From: Robiginitomaculum sp.
GTDB lineage: Bacteria > Pseudomonadota > Alphaproteobacteria > Caulobacterales > Maricaulaceae
Assembly (NCBI GenBank): GCA_015485335.1
Contig: WFTT01000120.1
Location: 1 to 40,143 of the forward strand
Direction: 5' to 3'
Length of the DNA stretch: 40,143 nt
The translations under genes and the position numbers were made by a program. Under the pieces are notes generated by a model. That model was not told where the DNA came from. It did no database searches and saw only the letters and a program-made list of their open reading frames with translations. Of this stretch, positions 7,984 to 15,802 are shown in pieces; position 1 is the first letter of the stretch; each line of letters opens with the position of its first letter.

Positions 7984-10900
7984 CACGCTCCAAACGGTAT
8001 AACGCGCCCGCTGCCAAAGGGCCTAGGTGGCTCTGGCTGCCATCCGGCCAATGCACCGTGGCATCGGTAATTTCGCGGGCCTCCCCCAATCCGAAATATA
8101 ATACCGGCGCATCAAAAGACATAAACCCGCCGCCCAGTTGCAGCTCGCGGCTGGCGGTTTTGCCGCCGGCATAGGTAATGTCGATCCACGCTCCGATCCC
8201 GAAACGGTTGCCCTTTCTGTCATCAAAGGAAAACCCAATGCTGTTGCCGCTTTGGGTGTTGTTGCGAAATACCGTAATCGGGCCATTTACCGGATGGGTC
8301 ACAATATCCAGATCGCCGTCCCCTTCCAGATCAAAGACACTTGCCGCCGCCGTCATCAGATAATCCTCAAGCCCGAAGGGACCGGATTTTTCCACAAACC
8401 CGCCCTGCCCCTGATTATGGAAAAACAGGTTTGACGGGCTGACCTCGTTTGGCACCCATGTGCCGTTGACGATATACACATCCAGCAGGCCGTCATTGTC
8501 AAAATCCGCGATCTTGGTGTCCCAGCTCCAGCCGCCAACATCCAGACCCTGCGCCAGCGCGACATCGGAATATGTTTCATTATCCGTGGTTTGCAACAGG
8601 ACATTCGAGCGCAAAACCTGTGGCAAGGCCTCTGCCAGTTCTGCCGCATCCGGTTGATACACCGGCCAGAAATGGATCCGGCAATAGGCCGCGGCCTGCG
8701 GTTGCTGTTTGGGGATCAACGCGCAAATATCCGGATCATTTTGCTGGATCGCCAGATCCTTGATCAACATTGCCTTGCATTCGCTCCGATCCGGTTCTGT
8801 CAGGGTTTGGCATTTCCCCGCATAGGCAGGATTGAAATTATTGCCGGATTTATACCATGTCTTTACCGCCATATTCCGCTGACAGGTGGCACGGGCCGGT
8901 GCCTGTTTGATGCCGTCACAATAGCGCGCCAAGGGCTGCATTTTAAGGGTCTTGGACACGCCGGAAGACCGTCCGGCAATCTGTGCCAGATAGATTTCCG
9001 GCAGGCCGTCATTTTGCAGATCTGCGGTTTTGATTGCCATGGTGGTTGTGGTGGTGTGGGGAATAATCCCGTCCTGCCGGCGGATTTTGCGCAGGCCGGT
9101 TTCCCCGCCCAGATAATAGGCGTCCGGTACCTCGAAATCATTGCCCACCAGCAAATCCGGCCAGCCATCCCGATTGATATCGGAAAATAAAATTGACAGG
9201 GTTTCTCCGGGCTGGGCCGGTAAATCCAGATAGGCCTTGCCATCCGGCACCCCGTTTTGATTGAGCAAAATCCGGTTGCGGGATTCCTCCCCCGGAATGC
9301 GGCGATACCACCCTGCCGCCCAGTTTCCCAGGGCCACATCCAGATATCCGTTCCTGTCAATATCGGCAAAACTCAGCGCCAGGCTCAAAACGGCATTGGG
9401 CCGGTTGGGCACCGGCTTCAGATTGGCAAGGTCGAAATTCCCCTGATCACTGTGCCACAGGAAATTCCCCGACAGGTAGCCGGCGATGAACAGATCCAGC
9501 CAGCCGTCATTGTCCATATCCACCAGCACCGCATTGAACACCGGCACATCCGCCAAAGGTCCCAGCGGGATTTCACGGCGTTGGAAAACTCCGCCGGTGT
9601 TTTCGTAAAAATACAGGCCGGCACGGCTGGAAGCGATCACCAGATCAATGTCCCCGTCCCGATCAAAATCCCCGCTCGACAGGCTGCGGCCTTCCCAGAA
9701 AGGCGGCCACATATCCCGAAAGGAAAATTCAATCGGCTTATCAATCCCGATTTCCACCGCTTCCAGGCGGCTAAACGGTTTTTCAGCAGCGGGGGAACGG
9801 GGCTGAAACGGGATTTTGGTAATACGCAGATCCTCGGGCGTGGCCGCATGGGCCATCGGGATCAGGCCAAAGGGGGCTGCTTGTCCCAGCAACAGTTCAA
9901 GCGCGCGCTCGGTTTGCCATTGGTGATAGCGCTCGGCCCCGCTGCCCGCGACCACGCCAAGCACAACCACAACCAGGCTCATCAACACCGCCGCCCGCAA
10001 CGATATGGCCCGCGCCACGATGAAAAACGAATAGACACTGAATATCCCGAGCGTGAACACCAGCGTCATCACAAACCCCGGTGCCAGCCCCGCGCTCAGC
10101 AAAGCCCCCGCCACCACCACATCAAAGGCAATCGGCACCGGCAGGAACACCCCGACAAGGGCCACCAGCAAAACCGTGAGCAAGCCAAAAGGCACCCCTT
10201 GCAACAGTTCCGGCGGGATCACCGTTGCCACCCCTGCCCCCAGAAAGCCGGCCAGCAACATCAAGGGAACCGTGGTTTTGACGATGAACCACAGGTTTTT
10301 GCCATAGGACACAATCACCGCCGCAAATGCCGTGAACACGGGGTCCGTGTCTGCGCCCGTGTCCCAGCCCTCACTGGCAACCGTCTGCGGGATTTGCAAC
10401 TGCTCCCGGGGGAGTAAACGACAGATCAGAGGCACCGCAATCAGGATCACCACAAGGCTCAGCACAATTTTGGTGACCACCATGTAAAACGGCAGCAAGC
10501 TGAACAGCATGGTCAGCACCACCACATTCAACGTGGGCGAGGCAATCATCGCCGACAGCGTGGTTTCCGCCCGCATGCCCGCGCTGTACATGCCTTTGGC
10601 AATCGGGGCGGCGCAATTCACACAGACCCCGAGCGGCGCGCCGATAAACATGCCCAGCAGCGAATTGACAAACCCGCCCTGAAAGGCACGCTGCCGCAGA
10701 TAGCCAAAAAACGTCAGAAACGCCGCCCCGAGCGCGAGGCCAAAGCTCATGCCCTTTTTGTTGGTATCCAGCCAGTTCAGGGTCGAATACCCCACCCGCT
10801 GCCACAAGGGCATATCCGGCGTGGTTGGAAAGGCGGCCTCGAAACTGATCGGGTCCTCAAGCTGGATCGCGCCGGACATCAGCATTTTATCATCCAGCGC

Positions 10901-11020
10901 CGGATAGCGTGACTGGGTCCAGAACAACACGGCCAGAACCGCAATCAGCAACAGCGAAAACAGGGCGCGTTTTTTATGGGTGGGGGTGATGAAGCTATTG
11001 AGCATGGTGTTTATGGCCAT
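7976..11020 (-). CDS. Permease (YraQ/ArsP-like) fused to FG-GAP repeats and an ASPIC/UnbV-like C-terminus (1014 aa)
   Basis: Large membrane protein with an extracytoplasmic part. Residues 20-360 contain about eight to nine hydrophobic segments and the permease signature GVCVNCAAPIAKG (cysteines 133 and 136), typical of the DUF318/YraQ-ArsP permease superfamily. A segment ending MAHAATPED (about 389-396) leads into a soluble region. FG-GAP/VCBS-type repeats start near 445 (DFDRDGDIDLVIAS) and recur (DMDNDGWLDLFIAG, DINRDGWPDLLVGN, DFDNDGLLDVYIVN). A cysteine-rich insert lies at about 720-810. The last 70 residues (GIGAWIDITYAGG, WPDGSQSHLGPL) resemble ASPIC/UnbV. Repeats of this kind form calcium-binding beta-propellers. 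The substrate is unknown; ArsP relatives export organoarsenicals, but that should not be carried over. The reading frame is intact across the junction. The start is uncertain because no clear ribosome-binding site is seen; the ATG at codon 6 is an alternative. Confidence 0.8.
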   Translation of the reverse strand: MAINTMLNSFITPTHKKRALFSLLLIAVLAVLFWTQSRYPALDDKMLMSGAIQLEDPISFEAAFPTTPDMPLWQRVGYSTLNWLDTNKKGMSFGLALGAAFLTFFGYLRQRAFQGGFVNSLLGMFIGAPLGVCVNCAAPIAKGMYSAGMRAETTLSAMIASPTLNVVVLTMLFSLLPFYMVVTKIVLSLVVILIAVPLICRLLPREQLQIPQTVASEGWDTGADTDPVFTAFAAVIVSYGKNLWFIVKTTVPLMLLAGFLGAGVATVIPPELLQGVPFGLLTVLLVALVGVFLPVPIAFDVVVAGALLSAGLAPGFVMTLVFTLGIFSVYSFFIVARAISLRAAVLMSLVVVVLGVVAGSGAERYHQWQTERALELLLGQAAPFGLIPMAHAATPEDLRITKIPFQPRSPAAEKPFSRLEAVEIGIDKPIEFSFRDMWPPFWEGRSLSSGDFDRDGDIDLVIASSRAGLYFYENTGGVFQRREIPLGPLADVPVFNAVLVDMDNDGWLDLFIAGYLSGNFLWHSDQGNFDLANLKPVPNRPNAVLSLALSFADIDRNGYLDVALGNWAAGWYRRIPGEESRNRILLNQNGVPDGKAYLDLPAQPGETLSILFSDINRDGWPDLLVGNDFEVPDAYYLGGETGLRKIRRQDGIIPHTTTTTMAIKTADLQNDGLPEIYLAQIAGRSSGVSKTLKMQPLARYCDGIKQAPARATCQRNMAVKTWYKSGNNFNPAYAGKCQTLTEPDRSECKAMLIKDLAIQQNDPDICALIPKQQPQAAAYCRIHFWPVYQPDAAELAEALPQVLRSNVLLQTTDNETYSDVALAQGLDVGGWSWDTKIADFDNDGLLDVYIVNGTWVPNEVSPSNLFFHNQGQGGFVEKSGPFGLEDYLMTAAASVFDLEGDGDLDIVTHPVNGPITVFRNNTQSGNSIGFSFDDRKGNRFGIGAWIDITYAGGKTASRELQLGGGFMSFDAPVLYFGLGEAREITDATVHWPDGSQSHLGPLAAGALYRLERVK

Positions 11021-11119
11021 TCACACAAAGCATAGAAAAAACAATACAGTATAATTCATTCGCAATATGGTTCCAAATCAGCATATTAAGGCACATAGAC
11101 ACACCTGAAAGACCGCTGC

Positions 11120-11779
11120 ATGTTATCCGAGAAATATAAATTTATCTACATCCATATCCCGAAAACAGGCGGGAACTCCATTCAGGATATTCTGCTTCCG
11201 TTGAGCGATGACAAGAAGCACGTGCATTCACATCAGGATGGCATTGATCGCTTTGGCATCACCGGTCCGATCACCCCTAAAAAACACGCCTGCTTGCAAG
11301 ATTACGCGGATATTTTAGGGCCGGATTTAAAAAATTACCGGATCGTGACCTCGATCCGCCACCCTTTCGAGCGTGCAATTTCCGGATATTTTTCCCCTCA
11401 CCGCTGGCATTCCAGGCTAAAAACCACAAATGAGGGGGCGATAGATTACTATTGGGACGAGGCCGAGTTTTGGGAAGTGATAAAACAACCAAGCTTCATC
11501 CCCATGACCGAGTACCTGCAAGTCAACGGCACCGCCCAAACACCGGATATCATTATCCGGAAAGAACAGTTTGAAACCTCTTTGAACACCTGCCTTGCGC
11601 TTTTGGGGCTACCCTTGCCGATACCGCTCTCGCTTCCACACCGGAATGCCTCCCATGTGCCGGCAGCATTACTGCATGATATTTTGAACAACACAGAATT
11701 ACGCGAAAAGATCGAAGCCATGTACAAAACCGATATGGCGTTTTTCAACTATCTGCCTTACGGGTTTTCAGAGCGTTGA
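11120..11779 (+). CDS. Sulfotransferase family 2-like protein (219 aa)
   Basis: Likely PAPS-dependent sulfotransferase. The 5'-phosphosulfate-binding motif is YIHIPKTGGNSIQDIL near residues 10-25. A 3'-phosphate-binding motif follows, SIRHPFERAISGYF, with the Arg and Ser that normally contact the PAPS 3'-phosphate. These are hallmarks of the Sulfotransfer_2 (carbohydrate 2-O-sulfotransferase) family. The size is near the lower end for bacterial members. It is convergent with the next gene, overlapping it by 22 bp at the 3' ends. The acceptor is probably a glycan, given the surrounding polysaccharide genes, but nothing in the sequence identifies it. The ribosome-binding site is weak. Confidence 0.78.
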   Translation: MLSEKYKFIYIHIPKTGGNSIQDILLPLSDDKKHVHSHQDGIDRFGITGPITPKKHACLQDYADILGPDLKNYRIVTSIRHPFERAISGYFSPHRWHSRLKTTNEGAIDYYWDEAEFWEVIKQPSFIPMTEYLQVNGTAQTPDIIIRKEQFETSLNTCLALLGLPLPIPLSLPHRNASHVPAALLHDILNNTELREKIEAMYKTDMAFFNYLPYGFSER

Positions 11780-12441
11780 GAAGAGGGCGCACACGTCCAG
11801 TCAATTCCGGTAACGTCAAGGGTTTTCTGAAAAGCTGTATATATCTTGTCGCGCTGCGCAGGGGTTACATCTTCCTTGCGGATAAGCTGATTGCGGGAAT
11901 ACTCGGATTTTGCACGGCTGGTCAGGCGAAACTCCGGGAGGCCGCAGGCTTTCATCACCTCTGCCAATTCCACGGCCAATGCATCATATCGCAAAACCCG
12001 ATCCACCAATAACCGGTATTGGCCATCAATCATTTCAGTATAAATCGGCAGATTGACAGGAAACCTACCTGCCTCGCAATACTCTTGCCAACTGGCACGG
12101 TATTCATTGCCGGGATTATGCAAATCGGAATTTCGAAGCATATGAAAATGGCTAATGCATTTTTCAACAGGTTCGCGTTCCACACAAAATTTAAACATCC
12201 GCTCAAACGGATCGGGACCAATCAGATTCCGGACTTTTTGAGCCGACATATGATTGTAAAAAACAGCTTCACCCGAGGAATCCTGATAATTCCGGGCAGT
12301 ATGTTTGGACAACGGCGGCAGGATTGGCGTGACGATATCATTCTCATCAAGCAGAGAAGCCAGATCCGCCTCAATACTTGTTCCGGCCGTTTTCACCGTC
12401 TTCAAAAAAATAAAATTATACCGAAAACTGATAATAGCCAT
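11758..12441 (-). CDS. Sulfotransferase-like protein (227 aa)
   Basis: A second sulfotransferase-type P-loop protein, diverged from the one at 11120-11779. The N-terminus YNFIFLKTVKTAGTSIE matches the PAPS-loop pattern (K-T-A-G-T-S). CVEREPVEKCISHFHM matches the 3'-phosphate-binding region, with Arg and Ser in the usual spacing. The protein is short and lacks a signal peptide, so a cytoplasmic enzyme acting on a nucleotide-linked or lipid-linked glycan is plausible. It ends convergent with and overlapping the neighbouring sulfotransferase gene. No clear Shine-Dalgarno sequence precedes the ATG at 12441. Confidence 0.7.
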   Translation of the reverse strand: MAIISFRYNFIFLKTVKTAGTSIEADLASLLDENDIVTPILPPLSKHTARNYQDSSGEAVFYNHMSAQKVRNLIGPDPFERMFKFCVEREPVEKCISHFHMLRNSDLHNPGNEYRASWQEYCEAGRFPVNLPIYTEMIDGQYRLLVDRVLRYDALAVELAEVMKACGLPEFRLTSRAKSEYSRNQLIRKEDVTPAQRDKIYTAFQKTLDVTGIDWTCAPSSQRSENP

Positions 12442-12472
12442 TGGGGCCGTATCCTCTACCGCGAAACCATAA

Positions 12473-12504
12473 ACATCACCCGAAGCCCTCGCTCCGGATG
12501 ATGT
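12473..12504 (-). terminator. Imperfect hairpin, possible terminator of the tail-fibre-like gene
   Basis: Two 14-nt arms (ACATCACCCGAAGC and GCTCCGGATGATGT) pair with two mismatches around a 4-nt loop. Reading the minus strand it lies about 60 nt after the stop of the 397-aa gene and is followed by GTTTATGGTTT, a poor U-tract. On the plus strand it is followed by TTTT. The position suits termination of the minus-strand operon, but the weak U-tract keeps this uncertain. Confidence 0.4.
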
Positions 12505-12561
12505 TTTCGCTTTCTGTCTTACCTCAACAAACGTGAGGGAAACAGAGTATATTTCCGGTAT

Positions 12562-13755
12562 TTAGCCTTTTTCCGCCAAAAGCGCCGTTTCCAGCTTATC
12601 AATCCGTTTGTTCAACTGTTCGATATAGATATGCGCATACTCCAGCTCGTTCAGCATACGACCCATTTTATCGGAAATGTTGATCGGGCCATTTTCCTGC
12701 GTTGGACCCACATTCGGCAAATACCGGTTTTCCCACATTTCCCGGGCATGGTCCGCAATCGCGGGCAGTTCGTACTCCGCATCAAAAACCTTGTCACAGC
12801 CGCCACCACAGGTGCCGCCCGTTGTTGTAATCGAACCTGAAATGACCAGATTGCCATCCACATCCAGGGAAAACTCTTTCTCGCCAGCGCCGCCCGGGGC
12901 TGTTGTTATCAGGAAATCCCCCGCTGTATTTTTCATTTTCCAGATACGGCCGCTATTATTTCCTGCGGCAACAGACGTGTCTTCAAAGGTAAAATTGGCA
13001 GACCCGTTATTAACCAGAGCAAAAAGCGTGCGTGGCGCAACCGTGGCGTTGGTCTCTTCAACCAGAACCTTGGCCGTCCCGTCCGTGCGCTTCACATGCA
13101 AAGAGGCATTCGGGGTTGTCCCCGCACCGATTCCGACAGCACTATCGCCAGCAACCACCAGTGCCTGTGAAGCAGCCCCCGGCAGAACCCGAAACGGCAG
13201 GCTGCTGGCGTGTGTGACGTCCCGTACAAAAAAACCGGCCTCATTACCTGCAATATCCCAGGTTTGCAGCGTAAAGCCGCTTGATCCGTCCTGTTCCAGA
13301 CGTATCGTCGGGGTGTTGCCTTTGACCATATGCAGCTTCACAGCCGGGACTGACGTTCCCAAACCCAGATCGCCGGTACTTCTTACATAAAGTGAATTAG
13401 TGGGGGCAGCGGCATCGACCCGAAAGGGGGTTGTATTCGCTGTTGCATCATGAACAGCGAAATAATTTGCCCCGCCATTGGCGGAATCATTGATCACAAT
13501 ACGCCAGTCATTTGCCGGAAAGCTTGCCGATGCACTGGTATCATCAAAATGAACCCGCATATTATTTTCCTTGATACGCAGCGTATCAAAGCCGAAATTT
13601 TCACCGTTCACGCAATCCAGGCCGGCACACAGGCTTCCGTTCACAATGACATCGTCCAGATGCATAATATCCGCCAGGGCGCTTGTCGCCATCAGAACGA
13701 CCGAAGCGCCAAGCACCAAACCGCCCGCACGGGTCTTTTGAACAAGTTTCAACAT
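12562..13755 (-). CDS. Secreted tail-fibre-like beta-repeat protein with C-terminal coiled coil (397 aa)
   Basis: Function unknown. The ATG at 13755 is preceded by GAGAGGGAAA and gives a clean Sec signal peptide (hydrophobic LVLGASVVLMAT, then SALA-D), so the upstream in-frame extension was rejected. The mature protein has segments typical of phage tail-fibre and trimeric surface proteins: DLGLGTSVPAVKLHMVKG, then AVGIGAGTTPNASLHVKR, then FSLDVDGNLVISGSI. A CGGGC motif follows. The last 45 residues (MLNELEYAHIYIEQLNKRID) form a heptad-like coiled coil, which suggests a trimer. Such proteins often end in an S74 peptidase chaperone; none is seen here. It follows a small secreted protein gene by 53 bp and is probably in one operon with it. 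It may be a surface appendage or an adhesin. Confidence 0.72.
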   Translation of the reverse strand: MLKLVQKTRAGGLVLGASVVLMATSALADIMHLDDVIVNGSLCAGLDCVNGENFGFDTLRIKENNMRVHFDDTSASASFPANDWRIVINDSANGGANYFAVHDATANTTPFRVDAAAPTNSLYVRSTGDLGLGTSVPAVKLHMVKGNTPTIRLEQDGSSGFTLQTWDIAGNEAGFFVRDVTHASSLPFRVLPGAASQALVVAGDSAVGIGAGTTPNASLHVKRTDGTAKVLVEETNATVAPRTLFALVNNGSANFTFEDTSVAAGNNSGRIWKMKNTAGDFLITTAPGGAGEKEFSLDVDGNLVISGSITTTGGTCGGGCDKVFDAEYELPAIADHAREMWENRYLPNVGPTQENGPINISDKMGRMLNELEYAHIYIEQLNKRIDKLETALLAEKG

Positions 13756-13774
13756 ATATTTCCCTCTCGTAATC

Positions 13775-13808
13775 TGACCCGCCAATATTCATTTTGACCC
13801 GCCAGTAT
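13775..13808 (-). repeat. Two copies of a 14-bp direct repeat, 20-bp period
   Basis: TGACCCGCCAATAT at 13775-13788 and TGACCCGCCAGTAT at 13795-13808 differ at one base. They fill the gap between the small secreted protein gene and the tail-fibre-like gene. They could be a binding site or a remnant of a small duplication. No function can be assigned. Confidence 0.5.
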
Positions 13809-14228
13809 CTATTCTTCCACCTGATTATCCTTGCGGGTAATCACACCACGTTTAACGATAAAAAAACCGTTCATCTGATACGGCTTTGCCATTTCTGTTT
13901 TGGCTGCTTTTCCCCGTCCGTTATCGACCGGGTTCCTGATCTTTATTTTTTCAGAACTGGCGGCGCGCAATTCATACGAATAGACCCCGTCCACCACAGA
14001 GGCCAGATCACGCAACCGGAATACCGGTGTGCCTCTGTCGTTTTGCACATCGACACGATCCCCTTCAGGGGAAACCACCGCCAAGGAAGCGTTGCTTAAA
14101 TCGCCCCAGTTCTCAAACCAGAGAGCCGAAGAATTCGTGCGCTCAACAGGTTCGCTGGCTACAGCCGTTAGGGCACTAAACAGGCCAATAAACACAAATA
14201 AAACAAAATGAATTGCTCGAGATTTCAC
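13809..14228 (-). CDS. Small secreted protein of unknown function (139 aa)
   Basis: Not recognised as a known family. The GTG at 14228 is chosen because AAGGGTGG stands 5 nt upstream. It yields a signal peptide with a hydrophobic core FVLFVFIGLFSAL and a TAVA-S cleavage site. The mature part of about 115 residues is beta-like and contains VYSYELRAASSEKIKIRNP, reminiscent of a small extracellular fold presenting one strand-rich domain, with a charged C-terminus. The gene precedes the tail-fibre-like gene on the same strand by 53 bp, so the two are probably co-transcribed and may form a secreted pair, for example an anchor or chaperone for the fibre. An in-frame GTG at 14237 would add three residues. 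Confidence 0.6.
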   Translation of the reverse strand: MKSRAIHFVLFVFIGLFSALTAVASEPVERTNSSALWFENWGDLSNASLAVVSPEGDRVDVQNDRGTPVFRLRDLASVVDGVYSYELRAASSEKIKIRNPVDNGRGKAAKTEMAKPYQMNGFFIVKRGVITRKDNQVEE

Positions 14229-14369
14229 GAATACCACCCTTTACCCATACAATACCCCCGATTTTTTCGAGGCGTTCACGAGACACTAATGACTACATAC
14301 AATTAATCAAACAAATTAATACAAAACTGTGACGAATATCACTCTTGCCCACTCAAGCCACAAATAAGC

Positions 14370-15368
14370 TTATCGTTTGATCCGTTTGCGCAGCCAGCCC
14401 AGAAAGGCCGCATCCGGTGCCCGCAAACGCCGGCGACCACTTTCGGCCCACCAGCTCAGCCATTCCGCCTCCAGCGCATATACATCAAAATCAGGGGCCA
14501 TACCGCGTGCCTGTTCCAATGTTTCACTGCGCAGCACCGGCCGCTCGCCGGGTTCGAGCAGCACCGCCCGCGGGGTTACCCGAATGACGTCGTCGGGGTC
14601 TTCGTGCAACTGGTAATCGGGCAAATGGTCCGCTGCAATCATATCGCGGATCATTTTGCGAAATACACGGCGCGGACTGGCGGAGCCGGATTTCTTCAAA
14701 AGGGTTTCAAGCCCGATCCGCCATTCGCGCTGTCGGCCACAATGCTTGCGCGCAATTTCATAAATCCGCCGCTCGAGCGGTTTGCGCAGGCGGAAATAAT
14801 CGCGGCTCAGCGTCAGGACTGATTTTGACAACACCGCCTGAAACAGCCACTCCGACAATTTCACCGACACACTCACCATGCGCCCGCGCCCCGTGCTGCG
14901 CACGATTTCCCAGCTTTCGATCAACCCGAAACCACGGGTGATTTGCCGCTCGCCGGTAACAATATTGGTGGTAATCCGCGTCCCCGCCAAACGTTCAAAG
15001 GCTTCGCGCAACCGCTTGTAGCCATCTCCGGAGGTTTCCCGATTGGTGGCCACCAGCAGATCATGGGCCTTCAGGTGCAAAACCTTGGACACCGGCCGCC
15101 CCCGGTTCACCGCCGCCATCAGCTGGCTGATACAATAGATCAGGATGTCTTTGTCATGCAGCGTCGCCAATCCTTTGACCGAAGGGGTGATTTCAATTTG
15201 CGTGCCCCCGTGTTCATATTTCAGAATCCGCCGGTCCGGTCGCGTGGAAAGGGAGAAAATCGGATGCTCCATAGAGGCAAGGTCATCCTTGGGCAATGCG
15301 TCAAACACATCGCACACAAAGAAATCCCGGGTTGGATACCGATCGGGTAACAGCCCCGCTGTTGTCAT
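14370..15368 (-). CDS. repA: Plasmid replication initiator RepA (RPA family)
   Basis: Initiates replication of the replicon by binding the iterons at its origin. The 332-aa sequence has the features of the RPA (replication initiator protein A) family found on alphaproteobacterial plasmids: HPIFSLSTRPDRRILKYEHG near the N-terminus, a winged-helix-like middle with HDLLVATNRETSGDGYKRL, and LSRDYFRLRKPLERRIYEIA. It reads away from the parA-parB pair. The 434-bp gap between them carries a DnaA box and iterons, the expected arrangement for an iteron-regulated RepA that also represses its own promoter. The protein looks complete. The ATG at 15368 has an AGGCAG-type ribosome-binding site. Confidence 0.92.
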   Translation of the reverse strand: MTTAGLLPDRYPTRDFFVCDVFDALPKDDLASMEHPIFSLSTRPDRRILKYEHGGTQIEITPSVKGLATLHDKDILIYCISQLMAAVNRGRPVSKVLHLKAHDLLVATNRETSGDGYKRLREAFERLAGTRITTNIVTGERQITRGFGLIESWEIVRSTGRGRMVSVSVKLSEWLFQAVLSKSVLTLSRDYFRLRKPLERRIYEIARKHCGRQREWRIGLETLLKKSGSASPRRVFRKMIRDMIAADHLPDYQLHEDPDDVIRVTPRAVLLEPGERPVLRSETLEQARGMAPDFDVYALEAEWLSWWAESGRRRLRAPDAAFLGWLRKRIKR

Positions 15369-15474
15369 TACTGCCTGCCTTGCACCGGTTTTCCGGCGTT
15401 TGTCTGCTGCTGCTCACCACTCGCCTGGATGCGATTCTTATCGTGGTTTTAATGACGCCTAGGCTAGATGCCCC

Positions 15475-15483
15475 TGTGGATAA
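15475..15483 (-). promoter_or_regulatory. DnaA box
   Basis: TGTGGATAA on the plus strand is TTATCCACA on the minus strand, an exact match to the strong DnaA-box consensus. It stands 5 bp before the first iteron, so host DnaA probably assists RepA in opening this origin. Confidence 0.75.
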
Positions 15484-15488
15484 GTCAA

Positions 15489-15554
15489 GACAGGCGAACG
15501 TGGGATTGGAATCGCCTTATCGTGGGATCAGAGTCGCCCTATCGTGGGTTCAGA
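15489..15554 (+). repeat. Three 22-bp iterons
   Basis: Three tandem units start at 15489, 15511 and 15533 and align on CGTGGG at 15499, 15521 and 15543, exactly 22 bp apart. The second and third share (T/C)TATCGTGGG(A/T)TCAGA; the first is more diverged. A degenerate fourth unit may begin at 15555 (GTCACC). The 22-bp period, two helical turns, is typical for iterons that bind an initiator on one face of the DNA. Confidence 0.78.
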
Positions 15555-15751
15555 GTCACCTGCCCCATCCTTAAACCCATATTTATATTTTGAATCAGTC
15601 TTTTACCGAAAATCCAAAAAGGCGTAACGTATAAATAACAGAAAATTAACAGATAAAAAATCTGGAGAAACCGGAAAACCCCTTGTTTCTCCTGTTTTAA
15701 CCCCTGGATTTGCTTAGAAAAGGCCCAGCTTATGGCGTTTTCTCTTTCATA

Positions 15752-15787
15752 TGCTGTGTTTTTTGATATGTTACCTAAAACACAGCA
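15752..15787. promoter_or_regulatory. Inverted repeat upstream of parA (operator or centromere candidate)
   Basis: Perfect 11-bp arms TGCTGTGTTTT and AAAACACAGCA are separated by 14 bp. The right arm ends 15 bp before the parA ATG and just before its AGAGG ribosome-binding site. The position fits an operator for ParA autorepression, or a partition site. It has no resemblance to the palindrome inside parB. Confidence 0.55.
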
Positions 15788-15802
15788 CATAGAGGCATAA
15801 TC

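Larger units (their letters stand above)
15369..15802. other. Probable replication origin (oriV) between repA and parA
   Basis: No gene is seen in this gap. It contains, from left to right, a TTATCGTGG half-iteron at 15438-15446, a perfect DnaA box at 15475-15483, three 22-bp iterons at 15489-15554, and a clearly AT-rich tract at about 15571-15680 suited to duplex unwinding. An inverted repeat precedes parA. The combination next to an RPA-type repA is what an iteron origin looks like. Origin activity is inferred from this arrangement. Confidence 0.8.

Noticed and set aside
9257-10417. 386-codon plus-strand frame opposite the permease fusion
   Set aside because: Composition is very rich in His, Arg, Gln and Pro, typical of an antisense frame. 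The minus-strand protein has strong membrane and FG-GAP motifs across the same bases.
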